Positions 24,544 through 33,538 of a DNA stretch of 64,000 bases are shown one piece after another (position 1 is the first letter of the stretch; each line of letters opens with the position of its first letter). The translations under genes and the position numbers were made by a program. The notes under the pieces were generated by a model. The model ran no database searches, was not told the origin of the DNA, and saw only the letters and a list, made by a program, of their open reading frames with translations. The stretch comes from Mycobacterium lehmannii. Its GTDB lineage: Bacteria > Actinomycetota > Actinomycetes > Mycobacteriales > Mycobacteriaceae. The stretch lies in contig NZ_NKCN01000015.1 in assembly GCF_002245535.1 (NCBI RefSeq), positions 62,001 through 126,000 of the forward strand, in the 5' to 3' direction.

Positions 24544-25008
24544 GTGGCGCCGTCACGATACGACCAACTCGACGACCTGCTGACCCGCATCGCGGTCGCG
24601 CGGCAGCGGCCGGGTTGGCGGGATCGTCTTCTCGACGGCGCAGGCCCCGTGACCACCGCGTCGACCCTGCGGGTGCTGCGCGCGGTCGAGCAGTGCCAGC
24701 AGCTTTCCGGCGGCGCCTCCATCCGCGACATCGCCGATTTCCTTGCCGTCGACCACTCCACCGCGAGCCGGTCGGTGGCCGCCGTCGTCGCCGCAGGCCT
24801 GGTGGCCAAGACGTTCGCCGCCGACGATCAGCGCCGCTGCATGCTCGTGCTGACCGAAGCCGGGCACGAGGCCTCGCAGACGGTGACCGACCGCAGGCGC
24901 GAACTGGTCGCCGAGATGATCGAGGACTGGCCCGACGCCAGCGTCGACACCCTGGTCGATCTTCTCGACCGGTTGGCCGAACGGTTCGAAGGGGCGTCGG
25001 CCCGATGA
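24544..25008 (+). CDS. MarR family transcriptional regulator
   Basis: Winged-helix repressor of 154 residues. The recognition region is GASIRDIADFLAVDHSTASR followed by the wing LVAKTFAADDQRRCMLVLTE, and the flanking helices mediate dimerisation. The GTG at 24544 is preferred because a -10-like TATGCAT lies just upstream (leaderless start); an ATG at 24526 would add six residues and cut through the operator palindromes. It overlaps the MFS gene by 4 nt (ATGA), so regulator and exporter are coupled. The usual logic is that a toxic ligand releases the repressor and induces the transporter. Confidence 0.85.
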   Translation: MAPSRYDQLDDLLTRIAVARQRPGWRDRLLDGAGPVTTASTLRVLRAVEQCQQLSGGASIRDIADFLAVDHSTASRSVAAVVAAGLVAKTFAADDQRRCMLVLTEAGHEASQTVTDRRRELVAEMIEDWPDASVDTLVDLLDRLAERFEGASAR

Positions 25009-26255
25009 CCGCCGAAGCCACGGCCCCACCGCAGGAACGCGGTGCGCTCGGGTTGATGTTCGATCCGGTGTTCGGTGCGTTGTTCTGGGGAAAGATCTTC
25101 TCGGTCGTGGCGGTCTGGACGCACGGCATCGTCGCCGCGATCGTGATGTTCGACGCGACGCGATCGGCCCTCATGGTGGGGTTGGTCGGCGTCGTCCAGT
25201 TCGCGCCCCAGCTGATCCTCAGCCCCATGAGCGGCAAGTGGGCCGACACCGGCAACCCCGCGCGGCAGATCCTGCTCGGCCGGGTGTTGTGTGTGGCCGG
25301 TTCCGGATTCACGGCGGTGTGGTTGTTCGCCGACCCCGCAGGAGACGACATCTCCGATGCCGTTCCCGTGCTCCTGGGCACGCTCCTGGTCGGGTTCGGC
25401 TTCGTGGTGGGCGGGCCCGCGATGCAGTCGATCGTGCCGAACCTCATCCGCGACGGTGAACTGTCGACGGCCATGGCGCTCAACAGCTTCCCCATGACCA
25501 TCGGGCGCATCGTCGGCCCCGCGGCGGGCGCGTACATCGCCGCGCATCTAGGGGCCGGAGCCGCGTTCGCGGTCAGCGCGGTTCTGCATCTCGTGTTCGC
25601 GTTCTTCCTGCTCGCCGTGCGGTTCCCCGCACCGCCGATGCGGCTCGCCGACACCGATTACCGCGTGCGCGTGGCGCTGCGATACGTGTGGCGGGATCGC
25701 CCGCTGTTTCTGGCGCTGCTCGCGGTGACCACCGTCGGGCTGGCGTCCGACTCGTCGATCACGCTGACCCCCTCGTTGGCCGACGAACTGGGCGGCGGCG
25801 CCAGCCTGGTCGGAACGCTGTCCGCGGTGTTCGGCGTCGGCGCGGCGGTCGGCATGGCGACCTTGGCGTTGCTGCGCGGCCGGATCGCGTCGCAGAACGT
25901 GTCGGCGATCGGGCTGGCAGGGCTCGGGTTCGGGTGTGCGGTGCTCGCAGCCGCGCCGGTGACCGCGGTGGCCATCGCGGGGTTCGTCCTTGCCGGACTG
26001 GGTTTCGGTTGGGCGATGACCGGGCTGAGTACCGTCGTGCAGGAGCGGGCGCCCGAGCCGTTGCGGGGGCGCATCATGGCGCTCTGGCTGGTCGGCTTCC
26101 TCGGTTCACGTCCCATCGCCGCGGCCGTGCTCGGCGGCGCGGCCGACGTGTTCAACGTGCAGGTGGCCTTCGCGGTGGCGATGGTGTTCTGCGCGACGGC
26201 CGCCCTGTGGTGCCGCCCGGCCAAACTGGCCGGCCCGCTGCCATCACACGTTTAG
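25005..26255 (+). CDS. MFS transporter
   Basis: Major facilitator superfamily protein of 416 residues with about 12 hydrophobic helices and the motif A-like SPMSGKWADTGNPARQI in the first cytoplasmic loop. QERAPEPLRGRIMALW is the corresponding loop of the second half. Resembles MFS efflux pumps of the enterobactin-exporter/drug-exporter type. The ATG at 25005 overlaps the MarR stop; the very long open frame upstream (to 23616) is a shadow across other genes. Co-transcription with the MarR regulator suggests ligand-inducible export. Confidence 0.9.
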   Translation: MTAEATAPPQERGALGLMFDPVFGALFWGKIFSVVAVWTHGIVAAIVMFDATRSALMVGLVGVVQFAPQLILSPMSGKWADTGNPARQILLGRVLCVAGSGFTAVWLFADPAGDDISDAVPVLLGTLLVGFGFVVGGPAMQSIVPNLIRDGELSTAMALNSFPMTIGRIVGPAAGAYIAAHLGAGAAFAVSAVLHLVFAFFLLAVRFPAPPMRLADTDYRVRVALRYVWRDRPLFLALLAVTTVGLASDSSITLTPSLADELGGGASLVGTLSAVFGVGAAVGMATLALLRGRIASQNVSAIGLAGLGFGCAVLAAAPVTAVAIAGFVLAGLGFGWAMTGLSTVVQERAPEPLRGRIMALWLVGFLGSRPIAAAVLGGAADVFNVQVAFAVAMVFCATAALWCRPAKLAGPLPSHV

Positions 26256-26264
26256 CGTTGCGCC

Positions 26265-27104
26265 TCAGGAACTTTCGGCGGCCTTGCGCGCCCGTTCCGT
26301 CATGGAGGCCACCACTCCACCGTCGTTGAGGATGTCGGTGCCGGTGAGGTAGCCCGCCTTGGGACTGACGCAGAACGCGAACAGCTCGGCCATCTCCTGC
26401 GGTGTGCCCCACCGCGGGACGGCGGCGTCGGTGACCATCGCGCCAGCGCCTGCCTGCTCCTCCAGCCTGCCCATCTCGGTGTCGACGGATCCCGGGGAGA
26501 CCGAGACGATGCGCAGGCCCTTGCCGTTGAACCGTTCGGCCTGTGACGAGCTGTACCAGCGGACGAAACTCTTGCTGATCGCGTAGGCGATGCCCGAACG
26601 CCCTTCCGGCCCGGCGATGTCGCATGCGGCCAGCATGTCGGCCATGAACGCGTCCTGATCGGCCATCGCCTGCGGGAACTTGTCTTTGGGGATCATCTCC
26701 TCGGGCAGCATGTGCGCGGCCATGGATGCGACGTTCACGATCGCGGCGCCCTCGGAGGCCGCCTCGAAGAACACCTCGTTGACGTTGACCGTGCCGATCG
26801 CGTTGGTGCGCATCACATATTCGGCGTCACCCATGCTGGGGCTCACGCCCGCGGTGTGAACCACCGAGGCGATGGTTCCCACGCCGGTCGCCGTCTCGAA
26901 GAGCCGATCGACCGCCGCCCGGTCGGTGACATCACAGTGCACGGCGGTGACGGTGATGCCCGCGTCGGCCAACTCCGCGGCCGCGGTGTCGAGCCGGTCC
27001 TTCCTGACGTCGCACAGGACCAGGGCATCGTCATGTCCGAGGATGCGGGCCGTCGACTGGCCCATGCCACCGGCGCCACCGGTGATGATCGACACTCGAC
27101 TCAT
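26265..27104 (-). CDS. SDR family oxidoreductase
   Basis: Classical SDR of 279 residues. The cofactor motif is TGGAGGMG, the catalytic segment is YAISKSF (YxxxK) with an upstream Ser in NVASMAAHML, and the C-terminal tail is GTDILNDGGVV. The region between the two motifs carries an insertion of about 30 residues (PKDKFPQAMADQDAFM), seen in mycobacterial steroid- or lipid-associated SDRs. It is downstream of the WS/DGAT gene on the same strand with a 54-nt gap, so the pair may act in one lipid pathway. Substrate unknown. Confidence 0.88.
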   Translation of the reverse strand: MSRVSIITGGAGGMGQSTARILGHDDALVLCDVRKDRLDTAAAELADAGITVTAVHCDVTDRAAVDRLFETATGVGTIASVVHTAGVSPSMGDAEYVMRTNAIGTVNVNEVFFEAASEGAAIVNVASMAAHMLPEEMIPKDKFPQAMADQDAFMADMLAACDIAGPEGRSGIAYAISKSFVRWYSSSQAERFNGKGLRIVSVSPGSVDTEMGRLEEQAGAGAMVTDAAVPRWGTPQEMAELFAFCVSPKAGYLTGTDILNDGGVVASMTERARKAAESS

Positions 27105-27158
27105 AGCGGGAACGCTATACCGAAAGCGCGACGGGATGCCCGACGGGTGGCGCGTCCG

Positions 27159-28517
27159 TTAGACGCCTACCGCGCGCTCCAGATCCTTCAGCGACGTCTC
27201 GAGGTGGCCGAGCAGCCGCTGAAGCGACGGCACGCTCCCCCGGTCGCCGACCAACCCGAAGTCGAGGTTGTCGGCGTTGTTGGCCAACGTGATGTTGAGC
27301 GCCTGCCCGTCGAGCGGAATCGAGAACGGGTAGTTGCCGTCGAGTCGGGCGCCGTTCCAGTACATCGGCTGCCTGGCGCCGGGCACGTTGGAGATCACGA
27401 TGTTGAACGGCGGTGGCGACGTGGAGACGAAGCCCGGCAGCAATCCGAGCGCCAGCCCGCCCACCAACAACGCCGACAAAGCCAACTGCTGAACCCGCGG
27501 CAGTTCGGAGAAGACTTTCTTGTTGTCGCGCATCGACGTGGCGATCGCTTCCAGCCGGTGCACGGGATCCTCGAGATCGGTGGCGAGATTGCAAAGGATT
27601 GCGCCCACCAGGTTCCCACCGCCCTCGGCGTCCTTCTCGGTGCGCAGATTCACCGGAACCATCGCGACCAGCGGCGTGTCCGGCAACGCGCGTTCGTCGG
27701 CCAGATACTCCCGCAGCGCCCCCGCACACATGGCCAGCACGACGTCGTTGACGGTCACGCCCGCAGCGCTTTTGACCTTCTGGATGCGCTCCAACGCCCA
27801 CGACTGGGCCGCGACGCGCCGGGCCCCGCCGATGCGGACGTTGAGCATCGTCTTCGGTGCGCGGAACGGAAGGGTGAGCTCCTGCTCGATGAGGGCGGCT
27901 CGCGCCAGCGACAGCGTGGTCGGTGCGAGACCGGCGACCGAGCTCGCGGCCTCGCTCACCGTCTGCAGCAGTGACGGACCGGATTTCGGGCCCGACCGGC
28001 GCCGTGGCGGCAAGCTCCACGGTGCCTGAATCGACGTGTCACCCGGATCGGTGGAAAGCGTCCGCTGCACCAGCTTCATTGCCGATACGCCGTCGATAAG
28101 CGAGTGGTGAAACTTCGTGTAAACCGCGAAGCGTCCGTCGGCCAGCCCCTCGATCAGGTGCGCCTCCCACAACGGGCGGTGGCGGTCGAGCAGCGTGCCG
28201 TGCAATCTCGAGACCAGCTCGAGTAGCTCACGCACCCGGCCCGGCGCCGGGAGCGCCGAGCGGCGCAGATGGTATTCGAGATCGATGTCCTTGTCGGAGG
28301 ACCACACCAGGTTCGTGAGCCCGCCGAAGAACGCCGGATGTTTGCGGAAGGTCGGCTGCACATCGGTCTGCTCCACAAGGGTGTCGTAAAGGTCCCGCAG
28401 GAAGTCGGGGCCGGCCCCGTCCGGTGGCACGTACAGCGTCAGACCGCCGACATGCATTGGGTGTTCCCGGGATTCGCCGAGCAGAAAGATCAGGTCCGTG
28501 GGTGATATCGGTTGCAT
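27159..28517 (-). CDS. Wax ester synthase/diacylglycerol acyltransferase (WS/DGAT)
   Basis: Bifunctional WS/DGAT of 452 residues, transferring acyl groups from acyl-CoA to diacylglycerol or fatty alcohol to make storage lipid. The active site is FHHSLIDGVSAMK (HHxxxDG). The N terminus MQPISPTDLIFLLGES and the late NIVISNVPGARQPMYW (the NVPGP-like element) are conserved in mycobacterial Tgs proteins. Probably membrane-associated. The ATG at 28517 has a perfect CTTGAG-N4-CTCAAG dyad 20 nt upstream, a likely repressor site. Confidence 0.93.
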   Translation of the reverse strand: MQPISPTDLIFLLGESREHPMHVGGLTLYVPPDGAGPDFLRDLYDTLVEQTDVQPTFRKHPAFFGGLTNLVWSSDKDIDLEYHLRRSALPAPGRVRELLELVSRLHGTLLDRHRPLWEAHLIEGLADGRFAVYTKFHHSLIDGVSAMKLVQRTLSTDPGDTSIQAPWSLPPRRRSGPKSGPSLLQTVSEAASSVAGLAPTTLSLARAALIEQELTLPFRAPKTMLNVRIGGARRVAAQSWALERIQKVKSAAGVTVNDVVLAMCAGALREYLADERALPDTPLVAMVPVNLRTEKDAEGGGNLVGAILCNLATDLEDPVHRLEAIATSMRDNKKVFSELPRVQQLALSALLVGGLALGLLPGFVSTSPPPFNIVISNVPGARQPMYWNGARLDGNYPFSIPLDGQALNITLANNADNLDFGLVGDRGSVPSLQRLLGHLETSLKDLERAVGV

Positions 28518-28536
28518 ACGGCCTCCGGCTTCGATG

Positions 28537-28552
28537 CTTGAGAATGCTCAAG
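28537..28552 (-). promoter_or_regulatory. CTTGAG-N4-CTCAAG dyad upstream of WS/DGAT
   Basis: Perfect 6-bp arms with a 4-nt spacer, 20 nt before the WS/DGAT start codon. The symmetry and placement suggest an operator for a TetR-type repressor; the regulator is not identified. Confidence 0.4.
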
Positions 28553-28654
28553 GCTTGTCTGTACATCCCCCACGCGGTCATCGCACAAACGTGTATTGCG
28601 GCCGGTGACCAGGACGCTGCTTCAGCCTCCCACTCACGGGACGACCGCGCCAGG

Positions 28655-30232
28655 TCATCCGACGGCGGACGACGAAGGTGGCGCGGAATGCCCCTCGGGC
28701 CCGACGTGCGTCATCAACCGGACGATCTCTTTGCGGTCGGCTTCCGACGGCATACCCATGTCCGGTGTGTAGCCGTACACCTCGTGCAGCGGCGTGGAAT
28801 CGGTGCGGGTGTCGAGGATGTCGACGTCTTCGGTGGTGATCAATCCGGGATGTTCGACGCCGCACGCCTCGGCCACCTTGACCAGGTCGCGGCGCAGCGT
28901 CCTGACGTAGTTGGCGACCCGCTCGGCCTTGACGTCGGGCACCAGGCCACGGGCCAACCATGCGTTCTGGGTCGCGACTCCGGTCGGACAGGTGTCGGTG
29001 TGGCATTTCAGCGCCTGGATGCACCCGATCGCGAGCATCGCCTCGCGCGCGACGTAGACCAGATCGCAGCCGAGCGCGAAGCCGACGATGGCGTTGTCCG
29101 GCAGGCCGAGCTTGCCCGCGCCGATGAAGACCACATCCTCGTGCAGGCCCCGCTCGGCGAAGATCCGGTACGTCCGCGCGAAGCCGAGTTGGAAGGGCAG
29201 CGACACGGTGTCGGTGAAGATCAGCGGTGCCGCGCCGGTGCCACCCTCGCCGCCATCGATGGATATGAAGTCGACGCCGCGGCCGGTGTCTCGCATGAGA
29301 TCGGCCAGATCGCACCAGAACTCGAGATCACCGACGGCCGACTTGATCCCCACCGGCAGGCCCGTCTCGGCGGCCAGCAGTTCCACCCAGTCCAGAAGGC
29401 TGTCGACGTCGGAGAACTCTGCGTGCCGCGATGGGCTCACGCAGTCGCGACCCTCGGGGATTCCACGAGCGGCGGCGATCTCGGCGGAGACCTTCGGTGC
29501 GGGCAGCAGCCCTCCCAGAGTCGGCTTGGCCCCTTGGCTGAGTTTGATCTCCAGCGCCCGCACCGGCGCACGCGCCACCACGTCTTTGAGCTTGGCCAGA
29601 TCGAAGCGACCGTCGCCGTCCCGGCACCCGAAGTAGGCGGTGCCGATCTGGAAGATCAGTTCCCCGCCGTGGCGGTGGTAGCGCGAGATGCCGCCCTCGC
29701 CGGTGTTGTGGAGACAGTCGGCCAGTGCGGCCCCCTTGTTGAGCGCCTCGACGGCATTGGCCGACAGCGATCCGAAGCTCATCGCGGAGATGTTGACCAC
29801 CGAGTTCGGCCGGAACGCGCCGGGTCGGTCGCGGGCCGCCCCGATCACCTTGGCGCACGGCACCTGTATCTCGCGGCTGGTGCCCGGTGACGACGGTGGG
29901 ACGGTCTTGGCGAACGTGCGATGTTTGATCACCGGATAGCCGGAGGTGTACTCCAGGTCGTTGTCGGTGCCGAAGCCGAAGTAGTTGTTCTGTTTCTTGG
30001 CCGACGCGTACACCCACCGTCGCTGGTCCCGGGTGAAGGGCCGTTCCTCGTCGTTGGCCGCGACGATGTACTGCCGCAACTCCGGGCCGATGGCTTCGAG
30101 TAAGTACCTCGCATGCCCGACGACGGGAAAGTTTCGCAGGAGTGCGTGCCTGCGCTGAAACAGATCACGCACGGCCACGGCGCCCATCGTCGAGGCGGCC
30201 GCGGCGGCGAGACCACGTACGGTGCGGCCCAT
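28655..30232 (-). CDS. FMN-binding glutamate synthase-family protein
   Basis: A 525-residue protein carrying the FMN-barrel central domain of glutamate synthase with an N-terminal extension. It does not contain the glutaminase domain. Seen: YPVIKHRTFAKTVPPSS, NISAMSFGSLSANAVEALNK, HNTGEGGISRYHRHGGELIF, IKLSQGAKPTLGGLLP, FISIDGGEGGTGAAP and CIQALKCHTDTCPTG, the last giving the 3Fe-4S cluster cysteines. Residues 1-30 are hydrophobic and may anchor it in the membrane. It probably transfers electrons to an unknown acceptor rather than making glutamate. It follows the methyltransferase gene by 42 nt on the same strand. Confidence 0.88.
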   Translation of the reverse strand: MGRTVRGLAAAAASTMGAVAVRDLFQRRHALLRNFPVVGHARYLLEAIGPELRQYIVAANDEERPFTRDQRRWVYASAKKQNNYFGFGTDNDLEYTSGYPVIKHRTFAKTVPPSSPGTSREIQVPCAKVIGAARDRPGAFRPNSVVNISAMSFGSLSANAVEALNKGAALADCLHNTGEGGISRYHRHGGELIFQIGTAYFGCRDGDGRFDLAKLKDVVARAPVRALEIKLSQGAKPTLGGLLPAPKVSAEIAAARGIPEGRDCVSPSRHAEFSDVDSLLDWVELLAAETGLPVGIKSAVGDLEFWCDLADLMRDTGRGVDFISIDGGEGGTGAAPLIFTDTVSLPFQLGFARTYRIFAERGLHEDVVFIGAGKLGLPDNAIVGFALGCDLVYVAREAMLAIGCIQALKCHTDTCPTGVATQNAWLARGLVPDVKAERVANYVRTLRRDLVKVAEACGVEHPGLITTEDVDILDTRTDSTPLHEVYGYTPDMGMPSEADRKEIVRLMTHVGPEGHSAPPSSSAVG

Positions 30233-30274
30233 GAGGTCAGGGTTTCCGGACAGCCACGGACCGAAACCCGCCCG

Positions 30275-31033
30275 TCACCGCGCGTGACGCAGGATCAGGA
30301 GTTCGCCGGTCAGCGTTCCGTTTTCGAGTAGCCGCCCGATGTCGCCGCTCTGCTCTTCGGCCAGCCGCCACGCCCGCTTGCGGCCGTGCCGTTCGGACAG
30401 CGTGGTCTCCACCTTCTCGGCGCGTTCGGTCCACACCGCTGGAATGTCGGGCAGATCGGCGGTGCACAGCCGTTCCTCCACGACGAAGGACGCTTGGCCG
30501 ATGAGCTCGTCGAGACGCTCCGGTGTGGGGAAGTGATTGTCCGGAAGTCGATCGCCAGGGATTGCGCGATGCGCCACGAACGCCAGCAGCCCGACGCTCC
30601 CGCCGGGTCGCACCGTGCGGCGTAACTCGTTGAGAAGCGTGAGCTGATCCGGTGTGGTGCACAGGACGCCCAGCGACCACGCCGCGTCGAATCGCGAGTC
30701 GGCGATCGGCAGCGCAGAGCCGAGCCCACAGAGCACCGGGTGGTCGAACAACCTGCTCGCCGCCCGGCATGCCCCGGTTTCGGGCTCGACGAGCACCGGT
30801 CGCACCGAGCGCGCCTGCGCCGCGTACGCGGCCGGGCCGCCGACACCCGCGCCGCAGTCCAGCAGCGTGTCGCCCGCCGCCAGCCCCATCCGCTCGATCA
30901 GCCAATCCAGTGCGGCCGGGCTTCCGCTTCCCCGGCACGCCGCGGGGATGTGGTAATCCGGTCCCAGATCCGCGGCCACCTGCGCCGTCCATTCTGCGAC
31001 CGTGTCGAACTCGGCCTCCATCGCCTCACTCAC
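30275..31033 (-). CDS. Class I SAM-dependent methyltransferase
   Basis: Methyltransferase of 252 residues. The SAM-binding motif I is LLDCGAGVGGPAAYAA, followed by PVLVEPETGACRAA (motif II) and FDAAWSLGVLCTTPDQ (motif IV/post). The N-terminal region (YHIPAACRGSGSPAALDW) resembles methyltransferases of small-molecule type. The ATG at 31033 overlaps the stop of the MTHFR-like gene (ATGA), which places it in a one-carbon gene context. The methyl acceptor is unknown. Confidence 0.85.
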   Translation of the reverse strand: MSEAMEAEFDTVAEWTAQVAADLGPDYHIPAACRGSGSPAALDWLIERMGLAAGDTLLDCGAGVGGPAAYAAQARSVRPVLVEPETGACRAASRLFDHPVLCGLGSALPIADSRFDAAWSLGVLCTTPDQLTLLNELRRTVRPGGSVGLLAFVAHRAIPGDRLPDNHFPTPERLDELIGQASFVVEERLCTADLPDIPAVWTERAEKVETTLSERHGRKRAWRLAEEQSGDIGRLLENGTLTGELLILRHAR

Positions 31034-32011
31034 GCTGCCACCTCCTGGATGCGGCGCCCCACCTCGGCCTTGATCTCGGCGCCGACGCGGGCACCGGATG
31101 CCGACGCCAGCCCGGAGACGTTCACGCCTTCGACGCCGTCGATCGACAGCAACGCTTCCGCCTCGGCGACCGCCGCCTCGATTCCCGCCGCCACCGGGTC
31201 TGCGGCGCCCAGGACGTATTCGGTCACCGACGGGTCTAGCTCGAGCCCGGGCAGCCCCTGCAGGACGGCCGCGGACACGCTGTCGGTGAACACCGCGACC
31301 GCCGCGATCACCGGGATGGACAGGCCCGCGGCGCGGGCGGACTGCATGAAGTCGGCGATCATGGCCGGGAACGGCACGTGGTTGAGAACCGCCAAACTGG
31401 CTCCGGCGCGCTGCTTTTCCACGAGACGGGCGGGCCGTCCATGTACCGGCGGCGCCGTCGGCGTCTCGGGTACCGCGGCGACCATGCCGATCGACGCCGC
31501 AAGCTCGACCAGGCGCGGCCCGTCCAGGTCGAAGGTCTGCGTCACGTCGGGGCGGACGTCATAGCCCCGACCGTCACCCGTCACGCACAACGCAGTGTCG
31601 ACGCCGATACTGAGTAACCCCCGCAGTTCCTGCTCGAGAACCACCCGGTTGCGGTCGCGGCACGACAGCGTGATCCACGGCGCCACACCGGCGTCGAGCA
31701 GCAGGCTGCCCATCAGCGTGGGCGGGAAGTCCGGTTTGTTCTGATGCTCACCGACCAGAACGGCGTCACACGACGGTGCAAGAAGACCGGCGGTTGCCGC
31801 GACGTCCTGCGCATCGAATGCGGCGTTGCTGAAGTCGGTGAGCACGGGGTGGATTGACCGGCCGGGGTTGGTGTCGCGGCCCCGACCACGGCACCACGTC
31901 GGCGAATGTGCACGGACCCGCGCGCATCTCGCACTGGCCGTCGGGGCGCACACCACCACACGGACCGAACTCCATCCGTTTGGGACAGCCCAGCTCTGGT
32001 GGCGATGTCAC
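31030..32011 (-). pseudogene. Methylenetetrahydrofolate reductase-like gene with an apparent 1-nt frameshift
   Basis: The gene begins at GTG 32011 with a strong AAGGGGAG SD and encodes a cysteine-rich domain (GCPKRMEFGPCGGVRPDGQC, then a further Cys in AGPC) of the MTHFR C-terminal type. At 31846-31849 the plus strand reads GGGG. Beyond it the MTHFR-like barrel (VLTDFSNAAFD, LVGEHQNKPDFPP, ALCVTGDGRGYDV) continues one base out of frame to the stop at 31030. Dropping one base of this run gives an uninterrupted protein of 326 residues reading VNPPVLTDFS across the joint. Either the gene is broken, the sequence has a homopolymer error, or the two parts are made separately (a GTG lies at 31845). 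The product would act in C1-folate metabolism, coupled to the overlapping methyltransferase. Confidence 0.65.
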
Positions 32012-32118
32012 GTGTCTCCCCTTCGACGCTGAGCTCAGATACCCACCGCGTGCCCGTGGCAATCGCCACGGTGGTGCGCGCCGGTTTGAGAACCGACAGG
32101 TCGGGGCATCAACCCGCC

Positions 32119-32850
32119 GTGCTGACCGCAGTGTGGTACGGCCTGGCCGCATCCAGCTCCCTCGTCATCGGCTCGCTGGTGGGAGCGAGATGGAGCCCGC
32201 CGAAACGGGTGACGGGTGTGCTGCTCGCCTTCGCGAGCGGGGCGCTGATCTCGGCATTGGCGTTCGAACTGTTCGAAGAGGCCTACCACATGGGCGGTGC
32301 GGTGCGTTCGGGCCTCGGCCTGCTCGCAGGTGCGGCCACGTTCGTCGCCGTCGACACCGCGTTGGACAGATACATCAGCGGGAAATCCGGGCCCGACACC
32401 CGGGAAGTCGCCACCTCGGGAGCGCGCGGCGGGGTCGGGTTCGCGTTGTTGGCCGCGGTGACGTTGGACGGTGTGCCGGAGAACCTCGCGCTCGGTGTCT
32501 CGCTCGTGGGCGGTGTGTCGCTGTCGCTGCTGGTGGCGATCTTCTTCTCGAACCTGCCGGAGTCCCTCGTCGGCGCGGTCGCGATGCGCGAGTCGGGAAC
32601 CAGCGCCCGCGCCGTCGTTCTGACGTGGTCGCTGTGCGCGTTGTTGCTGGCCGTCGCCGTGGTGCTGGGTCGTACGGTCGCGTCGGGATTGGACGACACC
32701 CTGCTGGCGGTCGCGTTGTCCTTCGCAGGCGGCGCGGTCCTGGCGTCACTCGCCGACACCCTCATGCCGGAGGCGTTCGAACACGGCCGCCCGCTCAACG
32801 CGTTTGCAACCGCCGGCGGGTTCTTCCTGTCGTTCGTGCTCGCCGGCTGA
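32119..32850 (+). CDS. ZIP family metal permease
   Basis: ZIP-type divalent metal transporter of about 243 residues with eight hydrophobic segments. Seen: the N-terminal AASSSLVIGSLVGARW, AFASGALISALAFELFEEA, the metal-site helix VTLDGVPENLALGVSL (HxxPEG-like, here DGVPEN) and IFFSNLPESLVGAVAM. Metal-coordinating positions therefore carry Asp/Asn/Glu rather than His, so the ion preference may differ from typical zinc importers. The start is uncertain: GTG 32119 fits the family N terminus; an ATG at 32005 is open but overlaps the divergent MTHFR-like start. Confidence 0.8.
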   Translation: MLTAVWYGLAASSSLVIGSLVGARWSPPKRVTGVLLAFASGALISALAFELFEEAYHMGGAVRSGLGLLAGAATFVAVDTALDRYISGKSGPDTREVATSGARGGVGFALLAAVTLDGVPENLALGVSLVGGVSLSLLVAIFFSNLPESLVGAVAMRESGTSARAVVLTWSLCALLLAVAVVLGRTVASGLDDTLLAVALSFAGGAVLASLADTLMPEAFEHGRPLNAFATAGGFFLSFVLAG

Positions 32851-32858
32851 CGTGCCCC

Positions 32859-33467
32859 TCACACCGCCCGCAACCCGTACAGGTACGTGGTGAGGTACTC
32901 GTCGATGACTGGACGACGGATCTTCTGAGCCTCGGGCATCGTGATGAGCAATGCGTAGAGGCCGACCAGGAACGAGATTCCGTTCAGCATCACATCGACG
33001 TCGCCGGGAATCTCACCGCGGTCTTGTGCGCGGCGCAGTTCCTCGACGACGGCGACGATGACCGGATGTACGGTCCATTCCTCGGACGGGGCTCGAGTGG
33101 TGGAGAAGTGCAGCGCCAGAAAGTCTTTGAACAAGCGTGCGCCTAACCTGCGTTCGAGCGCCTCGAGCACGGTGACCGCTTTCGCCAGGGTCGCCCGCAC
33201 ATCGTGAGGCCGTCGGTAGTACCGCGCCAGCTCCGCGGCCATGCGCTCCTGTTCGCGTCGTTCCAACTCGAGGAGGACGTGTTCCTTGGTCGGGAAGTGG
33301 AAGAAAAAGGTGCCGTGAGCGACGCCGGCCGCCGAGACGATGGCACCGATGTCAGCAGCCGCGATACCCCCGCGCTTGAACTCGGCGATCGCTGCACCGA
33401 GCAGCCGCTCACGCGTCTGGAGCCCCTTCCTGCCGCGCTCGGTCTTCTCCGGTTTGAGCACTGACAT
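32859..33467 (-). CDS. TetR family transcriptional regulator
   Basis: TetR repressor of 202 residues. The DNA-binding helix-turn-helix is RERLLGAAIAEFKRGGIAAA then GVAHGTFFFHFPTKEHVL; the rest is the helical ligand-binding domain. It is divergent from the operon 33694-36113. The 226-bp gap between them holds two related 12-bp dyads (TGACTCRARTCA type) that could be its operators. Convergent, 8 nt apart, with the ZIP gene. Ligand unknown. Confidence 0.92.
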   Translation of the reverse strand: MSVLKPEKTERGRKGLQTRERLLGAAIAEFKRGGIAAADIGAIVSAAGVAHGTFFFHFPTKEHVLLELERREQERMAAELARYYRRPHDVRATLAKAVTVLEALERRLGARLFKDFLALHFSTTRAPSEEWTVHPVIVAVVEELRRAQDRGEIPGDVDVMLNGISFLVGLYALLITMPEAQKIRRPVIDEYLTTYLYGLRAV

Positions 33468-33526
33468 CCGTTCCGTTCCCTTGGGCTCCGCTTGTGAAGA
33501 CTCTACAAGCGCCGCCGGAAGTAAGC

Positions 33527-33538
33527 TGACTCAAATCA
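33527..33538 (+). promoter_or_regulatory. Candidate TetR operator, copy 1
   Basis: TGACTCAAATCA, a 10-of-12 match to the perfect palindrome at 33669, located 60 nt upstream of the TetR start codon. Confidence 0.4.

Noticed and set aside
23616..25004. Upstream extension of the MFS frame to 23616
   Set aside because: It overlaps the aldolase on the other strand and the whole MarR gene; the MFS family begins at the ATG at 25005, which overlaps the MarR stop.
32054..32071. CCGTGGC-AATC-GCCACGG hairpin upstream of the ZIP gene, considered as a Zur site
   Set aside because: It does not resemble the A/T-rich mycobacterial Zur box and could be a chance hairpin in a GC-rich leader.
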